From positions 1 to 34,904 of the forward strand of contig JAGOHC010000013.1 of NCBI GenBank assembly GCA_017996375.1: DNA of 34,904 nt. The letters are read 5' to 3'. The position numbers were made by a program, and so were the translations under genes. Shown one piece after another: positions 16,759 through 26,113 of this stretch. Under the pieces are notes generated by a model, which saw only the letters and a list, made by a program, of their open reading frames with translations, did not search any database and was not told where the DNA came from. This DNA comes from Saprospiraceae bacterium. Its GTDB lineage: Bacteria > Bacteroidota > Bacteroidia > Chitinophagales > Saprospiraceae. The stretch's first letter is position 1; every line of letters starts with the position of its first letter.

Positions 16759-19209
16759 TTATAGCATATTTCCGATAGTTATAATTTCAGCAAATACACC
16801 AGCAGCGGTCACCTCAGCACCTGCTCCGGGTCCACGTACAACCAAAGGACGTTCTTTGTATCGTTCTGTCGTAAAAACAATCATATTATCACTTCCGCTT
16901 AACGCAAAAAACGGATTGGTGGCATCTACTTCGCATAAGCCGATGCTAGCCTTACCGTTATCCAAAGTAGCAATCATGCGGAGTACTTTTCCAGCAGCAT
17001 CCGCCTTTTCAAGTATCGCATCAAAGTACTTATCTGTCTTTTTTAATGCTACGAAAAAATCATCCACCGAAGTTGCATTTTGACACTCCTCCGGTAAAAA
17101 AGATTCAATAACAATGTCATCCGCCTCCAAAGCATAGCCAGCTTCGCGTGCTAGAATGAGAATTTTGCGGCGCACATCCAACCCACTCAAATCAATGCGT
17201 GGGTCAGGTTCGGTATAACCTAACTTATGCGCTTCCAAAAGTATGTCGCAAAAGGAAGTACCTTTCTTGAAATTATTAAAAACAAAAGATAATGTTCCAG
17301 AAAGTACACCTTCAATTTTTATAATCTGATCTCCGCTATTAATGAGGTCTTTCAGCGTAGAGATTACAGGAAGCCCCGCACCCACATTTGTTTCGTACAT
17401 AAATGGTACGCCTCGTTTTTCTGCAATCGTTTTCAAACGATTATATTGCAAGTAGGAAGATGATGTGGCAATTTTGTTCGGTGTAGAAATCGAGATATTA
17501 TTATCCAAAATCTGTTCGTAAAAATTAGCCAACTGTTCGTTTGCTGTATTGTCCACAAAAATCGTATTCGACAAATTAAACTCACGCATTTTATAAATAA
17601 ATCCGGCGATGTCGGTATTGATAGTGGTGTTGTCCAAGATTGCCTCCCAGTTAGCAATGTCAATACCATCATCATCGAAAACCATCCTTTTTGTGTTGGC
17701 TAACCCGATGAATTTTATCTCTAAAGAACGTTTCGATTTCAAAAAATGTGACTGTGTATGTATTTGTCGTAACAATGTACTACCGATAAGTCCCACACCA
17801 ATCATAAATACATTTAACACGCGCGTATCAGATAAAAAGAAAGACTCATGCAGCGCATTTAATGCCTTTGCTTCATCATAGCGCGAAACCACCACCGAGA
17901 TATTCAACTCTGATGAACCTTGTGCAATCGCACTAATGTTGATACCGTTATTTCCTAATGCCGTGAATAAATCGCCAGAAACACCAGAGCGATAGCGCAT
18001 CCCTTCACCCACAATAGCGATAACCGACAAATCGTTTTCCACCTTCACACTGTCCAATAATCCTTTGTCCATTTCACTCCTAAAAGCATTCGTTACCGTT
18101 TGTCGTGCTTTTTCTGCCAGAGAGGGCGTTACAGCAAAGCTGATGGAATGTTCGGATGAGCCCTGTGTAATAAGAATAACATTAATATCTGCTTGCGCTA
18201 AGGAGTTGAACAAACGTGCAGCCGAACCCGGCACACCCACCAAACCGCTGCCTTGCAAAGTCAGCAAAGCAATGTGGTTGATAGAAGAAATACCACGAAC
18301 GGCATGGCCATTAGGGTTGCCTACTTCATTAATGAGCGTACCAACAAAAGTTGGGTTGAATGTATTTTTAATATATAACGGAATCTTCTTTGCCAGGGCA
18401 GGCTGTATGGTGGGTGGGTAAATTACTTTCGCACCGAAGTGCGAAAGCTCCATCGCTTCGCCATAGGTCATTACGGGTATCGTAAATGCTTTTTTCACCT
18501 TTCGTGGGTCGGCTGTAAGTACGCCATCCACATCCGTCCAAATTTCTATAACCGAAGCATTAAGGGCAGCGCCTAAAATAGCCGCCGTGTAGTCAGAGCC
18601 GCCACGTCCAAGTGTAGTAGTAGTGCCGTCAGTAGTTGCGCCGATGAAACCCGTCACTACCTGTACTTCCGGGTGCTTTTGGTAATATATTTCGATAGCT
18701 GAATTTGTGACATCAAAATCAACTTTTGCAGAGCCAAAGTTTGCATCTGTTCGTATAACTTTTCGAGCGTCCAAATACGCTGCCGCGATGCCACTTTCTT
18801 GTAAGGCATAAGCTATTAATAGGTTTGAATTGCGTTCGCCAAAGCTAACAACGTGGTCGAGGGTGCGCGGGGATGCTTCGCGTAAAAGAAATATTCCGTT
18901 GAGCAAACCAGACAAAGTATCAAAATTTTCATCCAGCATTGCTTTGGCTTTTGCTGAATGTTCTTTCAGAAGCTCTTGGACTGCTGCAAGGTGGCGGTCG
19001 TGTACAGGTTTTAACAGTTCTTTGTATGCTGCATCGCCTTTGGAGGCTTTATCTGCCATATCTAAAAGTAAATCTGTGACACCACTAAAAGCAGAGCAAA
19101 CCACCGTAAAGTGTTCGCCGCGCGAATAATATTCTTTTAAGATAGTAATAATCCCTTTAATACGCTCGGGTGTGCCTACGGATGAGCCTCCGAATTTTAG
19201 TACAATCAT
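16759..19209 (-). CDS. thrA: Bifunctional aspartokinase/homoserine dehydrogenase I
   Basis: This 816-residue fusion enzyme catalyses the first and third steps from aspartate to homoserine. Residues 1-~290 form the aspartate kinase domain (MIVLKFGGSSVGTPERI; later TTTLGRGGSDYTAA). Two ACT regulatory domains follow (~315-460, including LITQGSSEHSISF and AIAQGSSELNISVV), where threonine normally exerts feedback inhibition. The homoserine dehydrogenase domain starts near residue 465 (VFMIGVGLIGSTLLRQI is the Rossmann NAD(P) motif) and runs to the end. It is the promoter-proximal gene of thrABC. I see no threonine/isoleucine-rich leader peptide upstream, so the E. coli style attenuator is apparently absent. 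Confidence 0.97.
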   Translation of the reverse strand: MIVLKFGGSSVGTPERIKGIITILKEYYSRGEHFTVVCSAFSGVTDLLLDMADKASKGDAAYKELLKPVHDRHLAAVQELLKEHSAKAKAMLDENFDTLSGLLNGIFLLREASPRTLDHVVSFGERNSNLLIAYALQESGIAAAYLDARKVIRTDANFGSAKVDFDVTNSAIEIYYQKHPEVQVVTGFIGATTDGTTTTLGRGGSDYTAAILGAALNASVIEIWTDVDGVLTADPRKVKKAFTIPVMTYGEAMELSHFGAKVIYPPTIQPALAKKIPLYIKNTFNPTFVGTLINEVGNPNGHAVRGISSINHIALLTLQGSGLVGVPGSAARLFNSLAQADINVILITQGSSEHSISFAVTPSLAEKARQTVTNAFRSEMDKGLLDSVKVENDLSVIAIVGEGMRYRSGVSGDLFTALGNNGINISAIAQGSSELNISVVVSRYDEAKALNALHESFFLSDTRVLNVFMIGVGLIGSTLLRQIHTQSHFLKSKRSLEIKFIGLANTKRMVFDDDGIDIANWEAILDNTTINTDIAGFIYKMREFNLSNTIFVDNTANEQLANFYEQILDNNISISTPNKIATSSSYLQYNRLKTIAEKRGVPFMYETNVGAGLPVISTLKDLINSGDQIIKIEGVLSGTLSFVFNNFKKGTSFCDILLEAHKLGYTEPDPRIDLSGLDVRRKILILAREAGYALEADDIVIESFLPEECQNATSVDDFFVALKKTDKYFDAILEKADAAGKVLRMIATLDNGKASIGLCEVDATNPFFALSGSDNMIVFTTERYKERPLVVRGPGAGAEVTAAGVFAEIITIGNML

Positions 19210-19248
19210 ATTATTAATTTTGGAATTTTATCATGCAAAAAGTATGCT

Positions 19249-19256
19249 CAAAACTA
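19249..19256 (-). promoter_or_regulatory. Candidate -7 promoter element for thrABC
   Basis: Read on the minus strand, TAGTTTTG matches TAnnTTTG and ends 40 bases upstream of the thrA start. No -33 motif is evident at the expected spacing, so support is modest. Confidence 0.4.
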
Positions 19257-19376
19257 TACATAGCTTCAAATAACTGATGCTATGTTTTATTATTTTATAC
19301 TTGCAGCAAGGTTTTTGATTAAAGTTTGTGTTGATGAAGCGCGTTGATTAATAATGGGGCTTTATATTTTGTCATC

Positions 19377-19431
19377 TAAAAATTGGTATAACTAAACTGT
19401 TTTTTAGGTTCATACCTCCAATTATACCAAT
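19377..19431 (-). terminator. Inverted repeat followed by T run, probable terminator of the proC-VOC unit
   Basis: ATTGGTATAA (19382-19391) pairs perfectly with TTATACCAAT (19422-19431). On the minus strand the stem is followed by T5. A small AGGT/ACCT hairpin can form inside the 30-base loop. It lies between the VOC gene stop and the thrA promoter. The AT-rich stem and large loop make it a weak terminator; a regulatory role for thrA is an alternative. Confidence 0.45.
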
Positions 19432-19465
19432 CACAAAATAAAAATTAAATGTTCCTATATACATT

Positions 19466-19816
19466 TCAAAGGCTCTGCCCGAAAGTCAATAAATTGTGGT
19501 CGGGGTCGAGCAACGAAAATTCCCGCTGCCCCCAAGGTTTGGCTTGCACGTTTCCTGCCAAATGAATCGCCAGCCCCGCATCAATATAAGATTGGTACAA
19601 CTGCTCAATAGCATCGGTGCGAATATATATTTGCGCGTAATTATTGCGAGGGTTTAGTGTTGCAAAAGTAAAGAAATGAAGCTCAATATTATTTTTTTTG
19701 ACAATTAAATAATCATCGTAATCACCACTAACCGTAAAACCTAAAGCACCTTCGTAAAAACTTCGTGTAATTTGCTTATCGCGCATAGGCAGTTTGGGAT
19801 GTATTGCTATCAACAT
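19466..19816 (-). CDS. VOC-family (glyoxalase/bleomycin-resistance-like) protein
   Basis: This 116-residue single VOC domain has the paired beta-alpha-beta-beta-beta layout. The N-terminal module runs PKLPMRDKQITRSFYEGALGFTV and the C-terminal module ends WGQREFSLLDPDHNLLTFGQ. The last motif is typical of bleomycin-resistance-protein-like members, which bind ligands as dimers and may lack metal. The name does not prove antibiotic resistance; many chromosomal members have unknown substrates. It lies 28 bases downstream of proC on the same strand and is probably co-transcribed. Confidence 0.85.
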   Translation of the reverse strand: MLIAIHPKLPMRDKQITRSFYEGALGFTVSGDYDDYLIVKKNNIELHFFTFATLNPRNNYAQIYIRTDAIEQLYQSYIDAGLAIHLAGNVQAKPWGQREFSLLDPDHNLLTFGQSL

Positions 19817-19844
19817 AAAATAGAATTTATAAACCGAGAATGTG

Positions 19845-20648
19845 CTAACCTCGCCCCAACTCTATGGCACGATGCAGGGCGGCTTTTGCGCCATTCATAA
19901 TATCTTCAAACACCTCCGTTTGCCGAAACGTGCGAAGTGCGGCTTCGGTTGTTCCGCCTTTAGAGGCAACTTTCTGAATCCACTGCTCACAAGAGAAGTT
20001 TGATTTTTCGTACAAATCCACCGCACCTTTAAATGTTTGGCTTACCAGCAACTCCGCTTCCGATTGCGAAAAACCCATCTGCCGCGCTGCCGCGATGAGT
20101 GCTTGCATAAAAAAGAAAACATAAGCAGGACCGCTACCCGATATGGCAGTAGCAGCATCAATGGCAGCTTCTTTTTCTACGTACACCGTTTTGCCTGTGG
20201 TATTCAATAGGTTTTGTACCATCACCAATTCGATGCGCGTCACCTCGTCAGATGAGGTAAAGGCAGTCATACCCATCCCAATTTGAGAAGGCAGATTAGG
20301 CATGGCGCGAATAATTTTTTTTGAACCTAAAGCTTCTGCAATCGTCTGCATTTTTATCCCCGCCATAATTGAAAGAAAGACTTGTTGCGAATCCGTATAA
20401 GGTCGTATCGTATCAAAAAGTGCAGTTGCATCTTGCGGCTTTACCGCCAGAATAACTAAATCGGCTTGCTTGATGCAATCTTGCGGAGCATAAAATGTTG
20501 CACCAACATCCTTCGTGGCAAGCTCATCAGCACGCGAAGCGTTGCGTGCTAAAATCATCATATCTTCTTTAGTAGTAATATGTGAGCGTGTAAAACTTTG
20601 AGCATACGTCAGCCCCATATTACCACCACCAATAATTAAAATCTTCAT
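19845..20648 (-). CDS. proC: Pyrroline-5-carboxylate reductase
   Basis: This 267-residue protein catalyses the NAD(P)H-dependent reduction of pyrroline-5-carboxylate to proline. The N-terminal Rossmann motif is ILIIGGGNMGLTYA. Further family motifs are LAVKPQDA, IRAMPNLPSQIGMGMTAF and AISGSGPAYVFFFMQAL. The C-terminal signature KVASKGGTTEAALRTF marks the dimerisation/substrate-binding helix. The length is normal. It starts 104 bases downstream of thiL and is followed closely by the VOC gene; the three may form one unit, although proC could have its own promoter in the 104-base gap. Confidence 0.96.
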   Translation of the reverse strand: MKILIIGGGNMGLTYAQSFTRSHITTKEDMMILARNASRADELATKDVGATFYAPQDCIKQADLVILAVKPQDATALFDTIRPYTDSQQVFLSIMAGIKMQTIAEALGSKKIIRAMPNLPSQIGMGMTAFTSSDEVTRIELVMVQNLLNTTGKTVYVEKEAAIDAATAISGSGPAYVFFFMQALIAAARQMGFSQSEAELLVSQTFKGAVDLYEKSNFSCEQWIQKVASKGGTTEAALRTFRQTEVFEDIMNGAKAALHRAIELGRG

Positions 20649-20752
20649 AATGGGTTTGATAAATAAAAAAGCAATTCTTATTATTCCTGAAAATACCTTT
20701 TACGAAAAAGATTTCAAAAAAGATGAAGTCTTGGCAGTTTTATGATAAATTA

Positions 20753-21778
20753 TTATTCGAAATGGTTCCAGCCCTGAGCCGAAAGGCGATGTCTGTTTCC
20801 TCCCTTCGTATGCAAATGAATACCATCTGCAGCGGGCACAATTTCGCCGGCGATGTATATGTCGGGCAGGTATTTCACCTTTTCAATATCTTGCGGAGCA
20901 ATAGTAAATAACAATTCGTAATCTTCGCCGCCACTCAACGCGCAAGTGATAGGGTCGAGCTGAAATTTTATCGCCATCAACGCTGCATCAGGATGAATGG
21001 GTACACCACTTTCTTCTAAAATTGCCCCCACGCCGGATTGCTTACACAGGTGCATCAACTCCGAAGATAGGCCATCCGAAATATCAATCATAGCAGTAGG
21101 CACAAGCTGCACTTTTTCAAACAGCTCGATAATATCGCGGCGAGGCTCGGGCTTGAGTTGCCGCCCCACTAAGTATTGCTGATTCTCCAAATCGGGTTGA
21201 ATGTTAGGGTTATCTATAAACAACTGTTTTTCTCTTTCGAGAATTTGTAAGCCTAAATACGCTGCGCCCAGATCGCCACTGACACATAGCAAGTCACCAA
21301 CTTTTGCTCCGTTGCGGTACACGAGTTTTTCTCGCTCTGCCTGCCCGATGGCGGTAATAGAAAGTATCAATCCTCGGTTTGAGGAAGTAGTATCGCCGCC
21401 CACAACGTCCACGCCATAGCGCGTACACGCGGCATAAATACCTTCGTACAACTCCTCCAAAGCCTCCACCGAAAAGCGATTTGATAACGCCATCGAAACG
21501 GTAATTTGTTTGGGCTGTGCATTCATGGCATAAATATCCGAGAGGTTTACCGCTACCGCTTTATACCCCAAATGTTTGAGGGGCGAATAAGCTAAATCGA
21601 AGTGGATACCTTCCACCAACATATCTGTTGAAACAACGGTAAGCAAATTAGCGTTGTCAATCACGGCAGCATCATCGCCAATGCCCAATAGTGAAGACGT
21701 GTTTTTAGGAGGGTTGTTTTTGGTGAGATGGTTTATCAAACCAAACTCGCCGAGTGTACTTATATCTGTGCGTTGCAT
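20753..21778 (-). CDS. thiL: Thiamine-monophosphate kinase
   Basis: This 341-residue enzyme converts thiamine monophosphate to thiamine diphosphate with ATP, the last step of cofactor synthesis. The N-terminal ATP/Mg motif is SLLGIGDDAAVID. It is followed by VVSTDMLVEGIHFDL, the KAVAVNLSDIYAMNAQPK helix and DVVGGDTTSS. The C-terminal AIR-synthase-like domain includes MIDISDGLSSELMHL and LSGGEDYELLF. All family landmarks and the length are normal. No thi neighbours are present. It is divergent from the dodecin gene with 133 bases between them. Confidence 0.95.
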   Translation of the reverse strand: MQRTDISTLGEFGLINHLTKNNPPKNTSSLLGIGDDAAVIDNANLLTVVSTDMLVEGIHFDLAYSPLKHLGYKAVAVNLSDIYAMNAQPKQITVSMALSNRFSVEALEELYEGIYAACTRYGVDVVGGDTTSSNRGLILSITAIGQAEREKLVYRNGAKVGDLLCVSGDLGAAYLGLQILEREKQLFIDNPNIQPDLENQQYLVGRQLKPEPRRDIIELFEKVQLVPTAMIDISDGLSSELMHLCKQSGVGAILEESGVPIHPDAALMAIKFQLDPITCALSGGEDYELLFTIAPQDIEKVKYLPDIYIAGEIVPAADGIHLHTKGGNRHRLSAQGWNHFE

Positions 21779-21911
21779 AGTGTTTTTATATCAGGAATTG
21801 AAAAATGTTTTACCAAAAAGAAAAAATAACGTCTAACGTAAAACACAATTTTGTAAATTAGATTTATCATAAATGGTTTGAGCGACCAAAAAAAACTCAA
21901 CACTTTTTTAT

Positions 21912-22118
21912 ATGCCAATAGTTAAAGTAATTGAAGTAATTGCGACTTCAGAAAAAAGCATCGAAGACGCCATCGAAAATGCTGTTACGGAAGTGTCCAA
22001 ATCCATCCGCAATGTGGATTCTGTGTACGTAAAAGACATCAAAGCACACGTTAAAAACGGCAAGGTTTCTACCTACGGATGTATCTGCCAAATATCATTC
22101 AGAGTAGAGGCTGACTAA
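21912..22118 (+). CDS. Dodecin-family flavin-binding protein
   Basis: This 68-residue protein has the complete dodecin fold pattern: beta (PIVKVIEVIATS), helix (SIEDAIENAVTEVSKSI), then two beta strands (NVDSVYVKDIKAHVKNG and STYGCICQISFRVEAD). Dodecins assemble as dodecameric hollow spheres that store or buffer flavins (or CoA/FMN) in the cytoplasm. Position-specific ligand residues cannot be judged here without structural alignment; the tryptophan that stacks on flavin in archaeal dodecin is not present. The gene is monocistronic, followed 10 bases later by a clean terminator. Confidence 0.92.
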   Translation: MPIVKVIEVIATSEKSIEDAIENAVTEVSKSIRNVDSVYVKDIKAHVKNGKVSTYGCICQISFRVEAD

Positions 22119-22128
22119 TCTCATTACC

Positions 22129-22162
22129 GTCAGGTGTAGGTTGTTTACACCTGACATTTTTT
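22129..22162 (+). terminator. Intrinsic terminator after the dodecin gene
   Basis: A 10-bp perfect stem (22129-22138 with 22146-22155) with a 7-base loop is followed by ATTTTTT. There is no T run on the minus strand, so it works mainly for the dodecin gene and not for convergent glyA. Confidence 0.9.
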
Positions 22163-22183
22163 ATAATATGTCACCTCATTCAC

Positions 22184-23455
22184 TTATTGGTATAACGGAA
22201 AATTTTTCATGTAGCGATTCACTGCTTGGCGCGTTTGTGCGATGAGCGTTTCGTTATCAATATCCATCACAATAGCATCAATCCAATCTACCACCTTGAG
22301 GCAATCGGCAACGCCGAAGCCGCGCGAGGTAATGGCTGGCGTACCAATGCGAATGCCCGAAGTTACCATCGGCGAGTGCGTATCGAAAGGCACCATGTTT
22401 TTGTTCACCGTAATATCAGCACGCACTAATGCCTGCTCCGCCTGTTTGCCCGTAACATTTTTAGAACGCAAATCTATCAACATCAAATGATTATCCGTAC
22501 CGCCCGATATTATCTTATATCCCTTGGCAATAAATGCCTCGGCCATAGCGCGAGCATTATCACGCACTTGTAGCGTATGTGTTTTAAACTCTGGTTGTAG
22601 TGCTTCATGGAAGGCAACAGCTTTAGCAGCAATAACGTGCTCCAAAGGTCCGCCTTGCATACCCGGAAATACGCCACTATTCAGGATAGCCGACATCTTA
22701 ATTGGGTCACCTTTTTGCGTGGTACGACCCCAAGGATTATCCTTATCCTTACCCATCATAATAATACCGCCACGTGGACCGCGCAAGGTTTTGTGTGTGG
22801 TAGAAGAAACGATATCGCAGTATGGCATTGGGTCTGTGAGGAGCTTGGTGGCAATCATACCGGCTGGGTGGGCAATATCGGCAAGTAAGAGTGCCCCTAC
22901 CTTATCGGCAATTTCGCGGAAGCGGGCATAATCCCAATCACGCGAGTATGCCGATGCGCCGCAGATAATTAATTTTGGTTGTTCGCGCAAAGCGATGGCT
23001 TCTACTTTGTCCATATCAATTTTGCCAGTATCCGGCTCAACGCCGTAGAATATGGGTGAATAAACTTTGCCAGAATAATTGACCGGCGAGCCATGCGAGA
23101 GATGCCCGCCATGCGAAAGATCGAAGCCTAATATTTTATCCCCGGGTTGCAGACACGCTAAAAATATGGCAGCATTGGCTTGCGCGCCAGAGTGTGGTTG
23201 TACATTAGCATAAGCAGCCCCAAAAAGTGTGCGGAGGCGGTCTATAGCAAGTTGTTCTACTTCATCTACCACCTCACAACCACCGTAATAACGCTTGCGC
23301 GGATAGCCTTCGGCGTACTTGTTGGTAAGGCAGGAACCCATTGCATCCATCACTGCTTGGCTGGTGAAGTTTTCGGAAGCAATTAACTCAATGCCGTGGC
23401 GCTGGCGTTCCAATTCTTTTTGTATCAATTCCGGTATGAGCGTATCTGGTTGCAT
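22184..23455 (-). CDS. glyA: Serine hydroxymethyltransferase
   Basis: This 423-residue PLP enzyme interconverts serine plus tetrahydrofolate with glycine plus methylene-tetrahydrofolate, the main one-carbon source. Motifs seen are [59 protein letters not shown], and the PLP-lysine stretch [15 protein letters not shown] -7 element lies upstream. It links functionally with gcvT, 9.5 kb away, through glycine and one-carbon metabolism, but the two are not in one operon. The length is normal and no anomaly is seen. Confidence 0.97.
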   Translation of the reverse strand: MQPDTLIPELIQKELERQRHGIELIASENFTSQAVMDAMGSCLTNKYAEGYPRKRYYGGCEVVDEVEQLAIDRLRTLFGAAYANVQPHSGAQANAAIFLACLQPGDKILGFDLSHGGHLSHGSPVNYSGKVYSPIFYGVEPDTGKIDMDKVEAIALREQPKLIICGASAYSRDWDYARFREIADKVGALLLADIAHPAGMIATKLLTDPMPYCDIVSSTTHKTLRGPRGGIIMMGKDKDNPWGRTTQKGDPIKMSAILNSGVFPGMQGGPLEHVIAAKAVAFHEALQPEFKTHTLQVRDNARAMAEAFIAKGYKIISGGTDNHLMLIDLRSKNVTGKQAEQALVRADITVNKNMVPFDTHSPMVTSGIRIGTPAITSRGFGVADCLKVVDWIDAIVMDIDNETLIAQTRQAVNRYMKNFPLYQ

Positions 23456-23498
23456 AACTACAATGATAATGTTTGTTTACTTAAAAATGATAGCCTCG

Positions 23499-23506
23499 CA
23501 AATATA
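23499..23506 (-). promoter_or_regulatory. -7 promoter element for glyA
   Basis: Read on the minus strand, TATATTTG fits TAnnTTTG and lies 43 bases upstream of the glyA ATG. The same octamer precedes recA and the umuD operon. Confidence 0.55.
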
Positions 23507-23613
23507 GTTACTTCACTTTACATTAAAGCATGATAGCGCAAAATGATTGTGGTGCGGTTGGGTTAGAAAGTATCGGCGGTTGGTGTGGTGGGTATGAGAT
23601 GTTGGCAGGTGTT

Positions 23614-24216
23614 TTATATTTCAGTTGCAATAAGTCTGTCATTTTGCATTATCAATTCGTGTCCATTTAGCCATCTTTTTTCGTTACTTGCCGAAACAAT
23701 TATAGGCATACGCTTTTTAGTGTTGTGTATTCTGCTCATAAGTTCGTTTGCCGCTATTGTCAGGATGGTGTAGGTGTAAACAAGTTCGCCTGTTGATTTA
23801 TCAAGCCACTCACTCCATAGGCCGCCAAAAGCAAACGTTTCATTGTCGGGTAAAGTCAGTTCATATTTTTGTTTTTGTTTGCCTTTTTCGTCTAACCATT
23901 TCCACTCATAAAATCCATCTGCAAGCACTAAGCAACGGTTATTTATTATATTCCTAAAACTTGGCTTTTCATTTATCGTTTCAAATCTTGCATTCAATGT
24001 GTTTTTCTTAATTGTATCATCCTTCGCCCAAAATGGAATTAAGCCCCAATTAAAAAGTTGTATTTCGTCAGTCTGCTTGTTTGTGATAATTGGTGTTTTC
24101 GGAAATTGAAACCCATAATAAATAGTCGGTCGAAACAAATGCTCATCTTTGAAATTTGCATTAAACCGATGTTTTAACTCCTTCGCTGATTTGGATTGTT
24201 TGGAATAGAAACACAT
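23614..24216 (-). CDS. SRAP/HMCES-family abasic-site-processing protein (SOS response-associated peptidase)
   Basis: This 200-residue YedK/HMCES-type protein forms a stable thiazolidine DNA-protein crosslink with abasic sites in single-stranded DNA. The start is the ATG at 24214-24216, because it exposes the essential Cys2 (MCFYSK) after methionine removal; a longer frame from 24294 would bury it. Conserved residues are visible: NARFET (Asn75), DGFYEW (Glu104), and IHNTKKRMPII (His164). These positions nearly equal those of E. coli YedK. It is the last gene of umuD-umuC-SRAP, starting 2 bases after the umuC stop, so it is almost certainly co-expressed with the translesion polymerase during DNA damage. 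No clear terminator follows. Confidence 0.93.
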   Translation of the reverse strand: MCFYSKQSKSAKELKHRFNANFKDEHLFRPTIYYGFQFPKTPIITNKQTDEIQLFNWGLIPFWAKDDTIKKNTLNARFETINEKPSFRNIINNRCLVLADGFYEWKWLDEKGKQKQKYELTLPDNETFAFGGLWSEWLDKSTGELVYTYTILTIAANELMSRIHNTKKRMPIIVSASNEKRWLNGHELIMQNDRLIATEI

Positions 24217-24218
24217 AG

Positions 24219-25481
24219 TTAAACATTTATGGTTATGATGTCGCTTAATTTTGTGGTGTATCGTGGCGACAATTTTTCCTGTTTCATTTTCCAAACACGT
24301 TTTTGGTCTTGCGAAGCAAGGCGGATTTTTTGTTGCCCAAATTGCAGGTTCATTTTGTCAATAGCTTGCATTAGCGGAATGTGTCGCTCATTTCTACTTT
24401 CAAAAAGTGTGGTTTGAGTAACCTCTTCGGGCGTAAAATCCTGCACAATTACACCTGCTTTTTTGTAGTGAAAACCCGGCTTGAAAATTCGTTTCAGGGC
24501 TTGTGTAGCAAAGGCTGCCAATTCAATACTTGAATTTGTCGGAAATGGAAGTTTTACAACAATGTTTCTGCTGTATTGCGGTAAATCTTTCCGGTGTCCG
24601 TTTGAATGAATGAAAACCATTAGTGAGCTGCAACAGGATTTTTGTTTGCGTAATTTTTCTGCGCACGAGCTTGCAAACGTAGAAACACGCTCGTTTAGCT
24701 GCTCAAATTCAGTATAGTTGGTTTCAAAACTTCTTGTTGTGGCAATGTTTTTTTTCGACTGTATTTCTTCAAGATCAAGTGTTGGAATACCTTGTAAGTC
24801 GTGCTTAAGGCGAAGACCCACAACGGTTAAATTTTTTCTTACCCAATCGTCTGAAAGTTGCGTGAAGTCAAAGGCTGTAAAAACATTCTGAGCGTTCAGG
24901 CGCTTGGTATGTTGTCTGCCAATCCCCCAAACATCTTGTATTTTTAGCCATTTTAAGGCTTTTATGCGTTTTTCTTCGGTATCAATGATGTAAACACCTT
25001 TTGTTTCTTGAGGGAATTTTTTTGCAATTTGGTTGGCTAATTTAGAAAGAGCTTTTGTTGGCGCAACTCCTATACTGATTGGTATTCCTGTCCACTTCGT
25101 TACTTTGTAACGCATTTCTTCGCCATAGTTTTGCAAATTGAAATATTTGTCAAAGCCTTTTAGTTTTAAAAAACATTCGTCAATACTGTAAATTTCCATT
25201 TCGGGCGAATAGTCCGAAAGTATAGTCATTACACGATTACTCATATCGCCATACAAAGCGAAGTTTGCAGAAAATACTTGCACATTATGTTGCTGAAAAA
25301 GTTTTTGATACTCAAAAGCGGGTGCACCCATCGGAATACCAAGGGCTTTTGCTTCGTTGCTTCGCGCAATGACGCAACCATCATTATTTGACAGCACGAC
25401 AACGGGCTTTCCATTCAAGTCTGGACGAAAAACCCTTTCGCACGATGCGTAGAAGTTGTTGCAGTCAATTAACGCAAACAT
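24219..25481 (-). CDS. umuC: UmuC-type Y-family DNA polymerase (Pol V subunit)
   Basis: This 420-residue translesion polymerase starts [18 protein letters not shown] from the ATG at 25479-25481; a 10-residue upstream extension in frame would overlap umuD and has no family similarity. The catalytic carboxylates are Asp6 in ALIDCNNF and Asp101/Glu102 in IYSIDECF, as in E. coli UmuC. The helix-hairpin-helix region reads [18 protein letters not shown], and the little-finger and C-terminal UmuC-specific segments follow. The gene lies 1 base after umuD and 2 bases before the SRAP gene, giving a tightly packed operon with likely translational coupling. It is expected to be activated by UmuD' and RecA filament. 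Confidence 0.95.
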   Translation of the reverse strand: MFALIDCNNFYASCERVFRPDLNGKPVVVLSNNDGCVIARSNEAKALGIPMGAPAFEYQKLFQQHNVQVFSANFALYGDMSNRVMTILSDYSPEMEIYSIDECFLKLKGFDKYFNLQNYGEEMRYKVTKWTGIPISIGVAPTKALSKLANQIAKKFPQETKGVYIIDTEEKRIKALKWLKIQDVWGIGRQHTKRLNAQNVFTAFDFTQLSDDWVRKNLTVVGLRLKHDLQGIPTLDLEEIQSKKNIATTRSFETNYTEFEQLNERVSTFASSCAEKLRKQKSCCSSLMVFIHSNGHRKDLPQYSRNIVVKLPFPTNSSIELAAFATQALKRIFKPGFHYKKAGVIVQDFTPEEVTQTTLFESRNERHIPLMQAIDKMNLQFGQQKIRLASQDQKRVWKMKQEKLSPRYTTKLSDIITINV

Positions 25482-25482
25482 T

Positions 25483-25932
25483 TTAAACGTTTTTGATAAC
25501 GTGAGTAACAACTCCCCAAATCAAGAAATTGTTGTCATCCGTTACTTTGATAGGTTTGTAATTTTCATTTTCAGGAATAAGCCAAACTTCTTTTTTAAAA
25601 ATTTTAATTCGTTTAGCTGTAAATTCTCCGTCAATATAACAAACGGCAATTTTGCCATTCGTTGGCTCTATGCTTCGGTCAATTACCAACAAATCGCCAT
25701 CGCTGATTCCGGCATTTATGAGCGATACGCCTTTTACGCGCCCGTAAAAGGTTGCAGATGGGTTTTTAATAAGATGTTTGTTAAGGTCTATTGTCAGGTC
25801 AATAAAATCCAATGCGGGTGAAGGGAAGCCTGCACTAATTCCGTTGTCCACGTACGGCAATTTAATTTCTGTTTCAGTGTTTGCCGAAAAGATGTCTATA
25901 ATATTGCCGCTATGTAGTTTTAATGGTGTCAT
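25483..25932 (-). CDS. umuD: UmuD-type self-cleaving S24 peptidase
   Basis: This 149-residue LexA/UmuD-family protein lacks a DNA-binding domain. The autocleavage bond is probable at Ala34-Gly35 (SAGFPSPA). The catalytic dyad is Ser70 ([16 protein letters not shown]) and Lys107 (GEFTAKRIK), separated by 37 residues exactly as in E. coli UmuD (Ser60/Lys97). Cleavage stimulated by RecA filaments would give UmuD', which partners UmuC. It is the first gene of the three-gene operon. Upstream lies a promoter-like pair (TTG, 21 bases, TATATTTG); an SOS operator is expected there, but I cannot point to one with a known Bacteroidota consensus. Confidence 0.95.
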   Translation of the reverse strand: MTPLKLHSGNIIDIFSANTETEIKLPYVDNGISAGFPSPALDFIDLTIDLNKHLIKNPSATFYGRVKGVSLINAGISDGDLLVIDRSIEPTNGKIAVCYIDGEFTAKRIKIFKKEVWLIPENENYKPIKVTDDNNFLIWGVVTHVIKNV

Positions 25933-25987
25933 TTTACCTTATTAGTTTTTAGATCAGCTCTGTCGTCATAAGATTGCCCCTAACATC

Positions 25988-26019
25988 CAAATATACACAA
26001 TTAACATATTACTACGCAA
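25988..26019 (-). promoter_or_regulatory. Promoter of umuD-umuC-SRAP
   Basis: Read on the minus strand: TTG (26017-26019), a 21-base spacer, then TATATTTG (25988-25995). This agrees with the Bacteroidota -33/-7 arrangement. It lies 55 bases upstream of the umuD start. Confidence 0.55.
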
Positions 26020-26063
26020 CAAAATAAGGTTATAAATTTTACGGCTATTTATAATTTTTGCTC

Positions 26064-26071
26064 TACTTTTG
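26064..26071 (+). promoter_or_regulatory. -7 promoter element for the Asp-box protein gene
   Basis: TACTTTTG matches TAnnTTTG and lies 42 bases before the ATG at 26114. It is back-to-back with the umuD promoter in the 181-base divergent gap. Confidence 0.5.
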
Positions 26072-26113
26072 ATTACCTAAAATTAGCGCAAGATTAATCA
26101 GCTATAAATTCAG

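Noticed and set aside
19388..19430. Minus-strand mini-ORF (13 codons, MNLKNSLVIPIFR) before thrA as a possible attenuator leader peptide
   Set aside because: It has no threonine or isoleucine run. The GGAGG before its ATG is only one base away, too close to act as a ribosome site, and the candidate thrA promoter lies downstream of it.
22184..22197. TTATTGGTATAA at the glyA end, similar to the repeat upstream of thrA
   Set aside because: It encodes the last codons and stop of glyA, has no partner arm nearby, and the similarity is short enough to be chance.
22771..22776. A third CACGTG core inside glyA, possibly parS
   Set aside because: The flanks (CCGC on the left, GACC on the right) do not match TGTTn...nAACA; only the six-base core agrees, which is expected by chance.
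23456..23613. Possible small gene between glyA and the SRAP gene
   Set aside because: Short frames exist, but they overlap the ends of the real genes, lack family resemblance and have no promoter-like element of their own.
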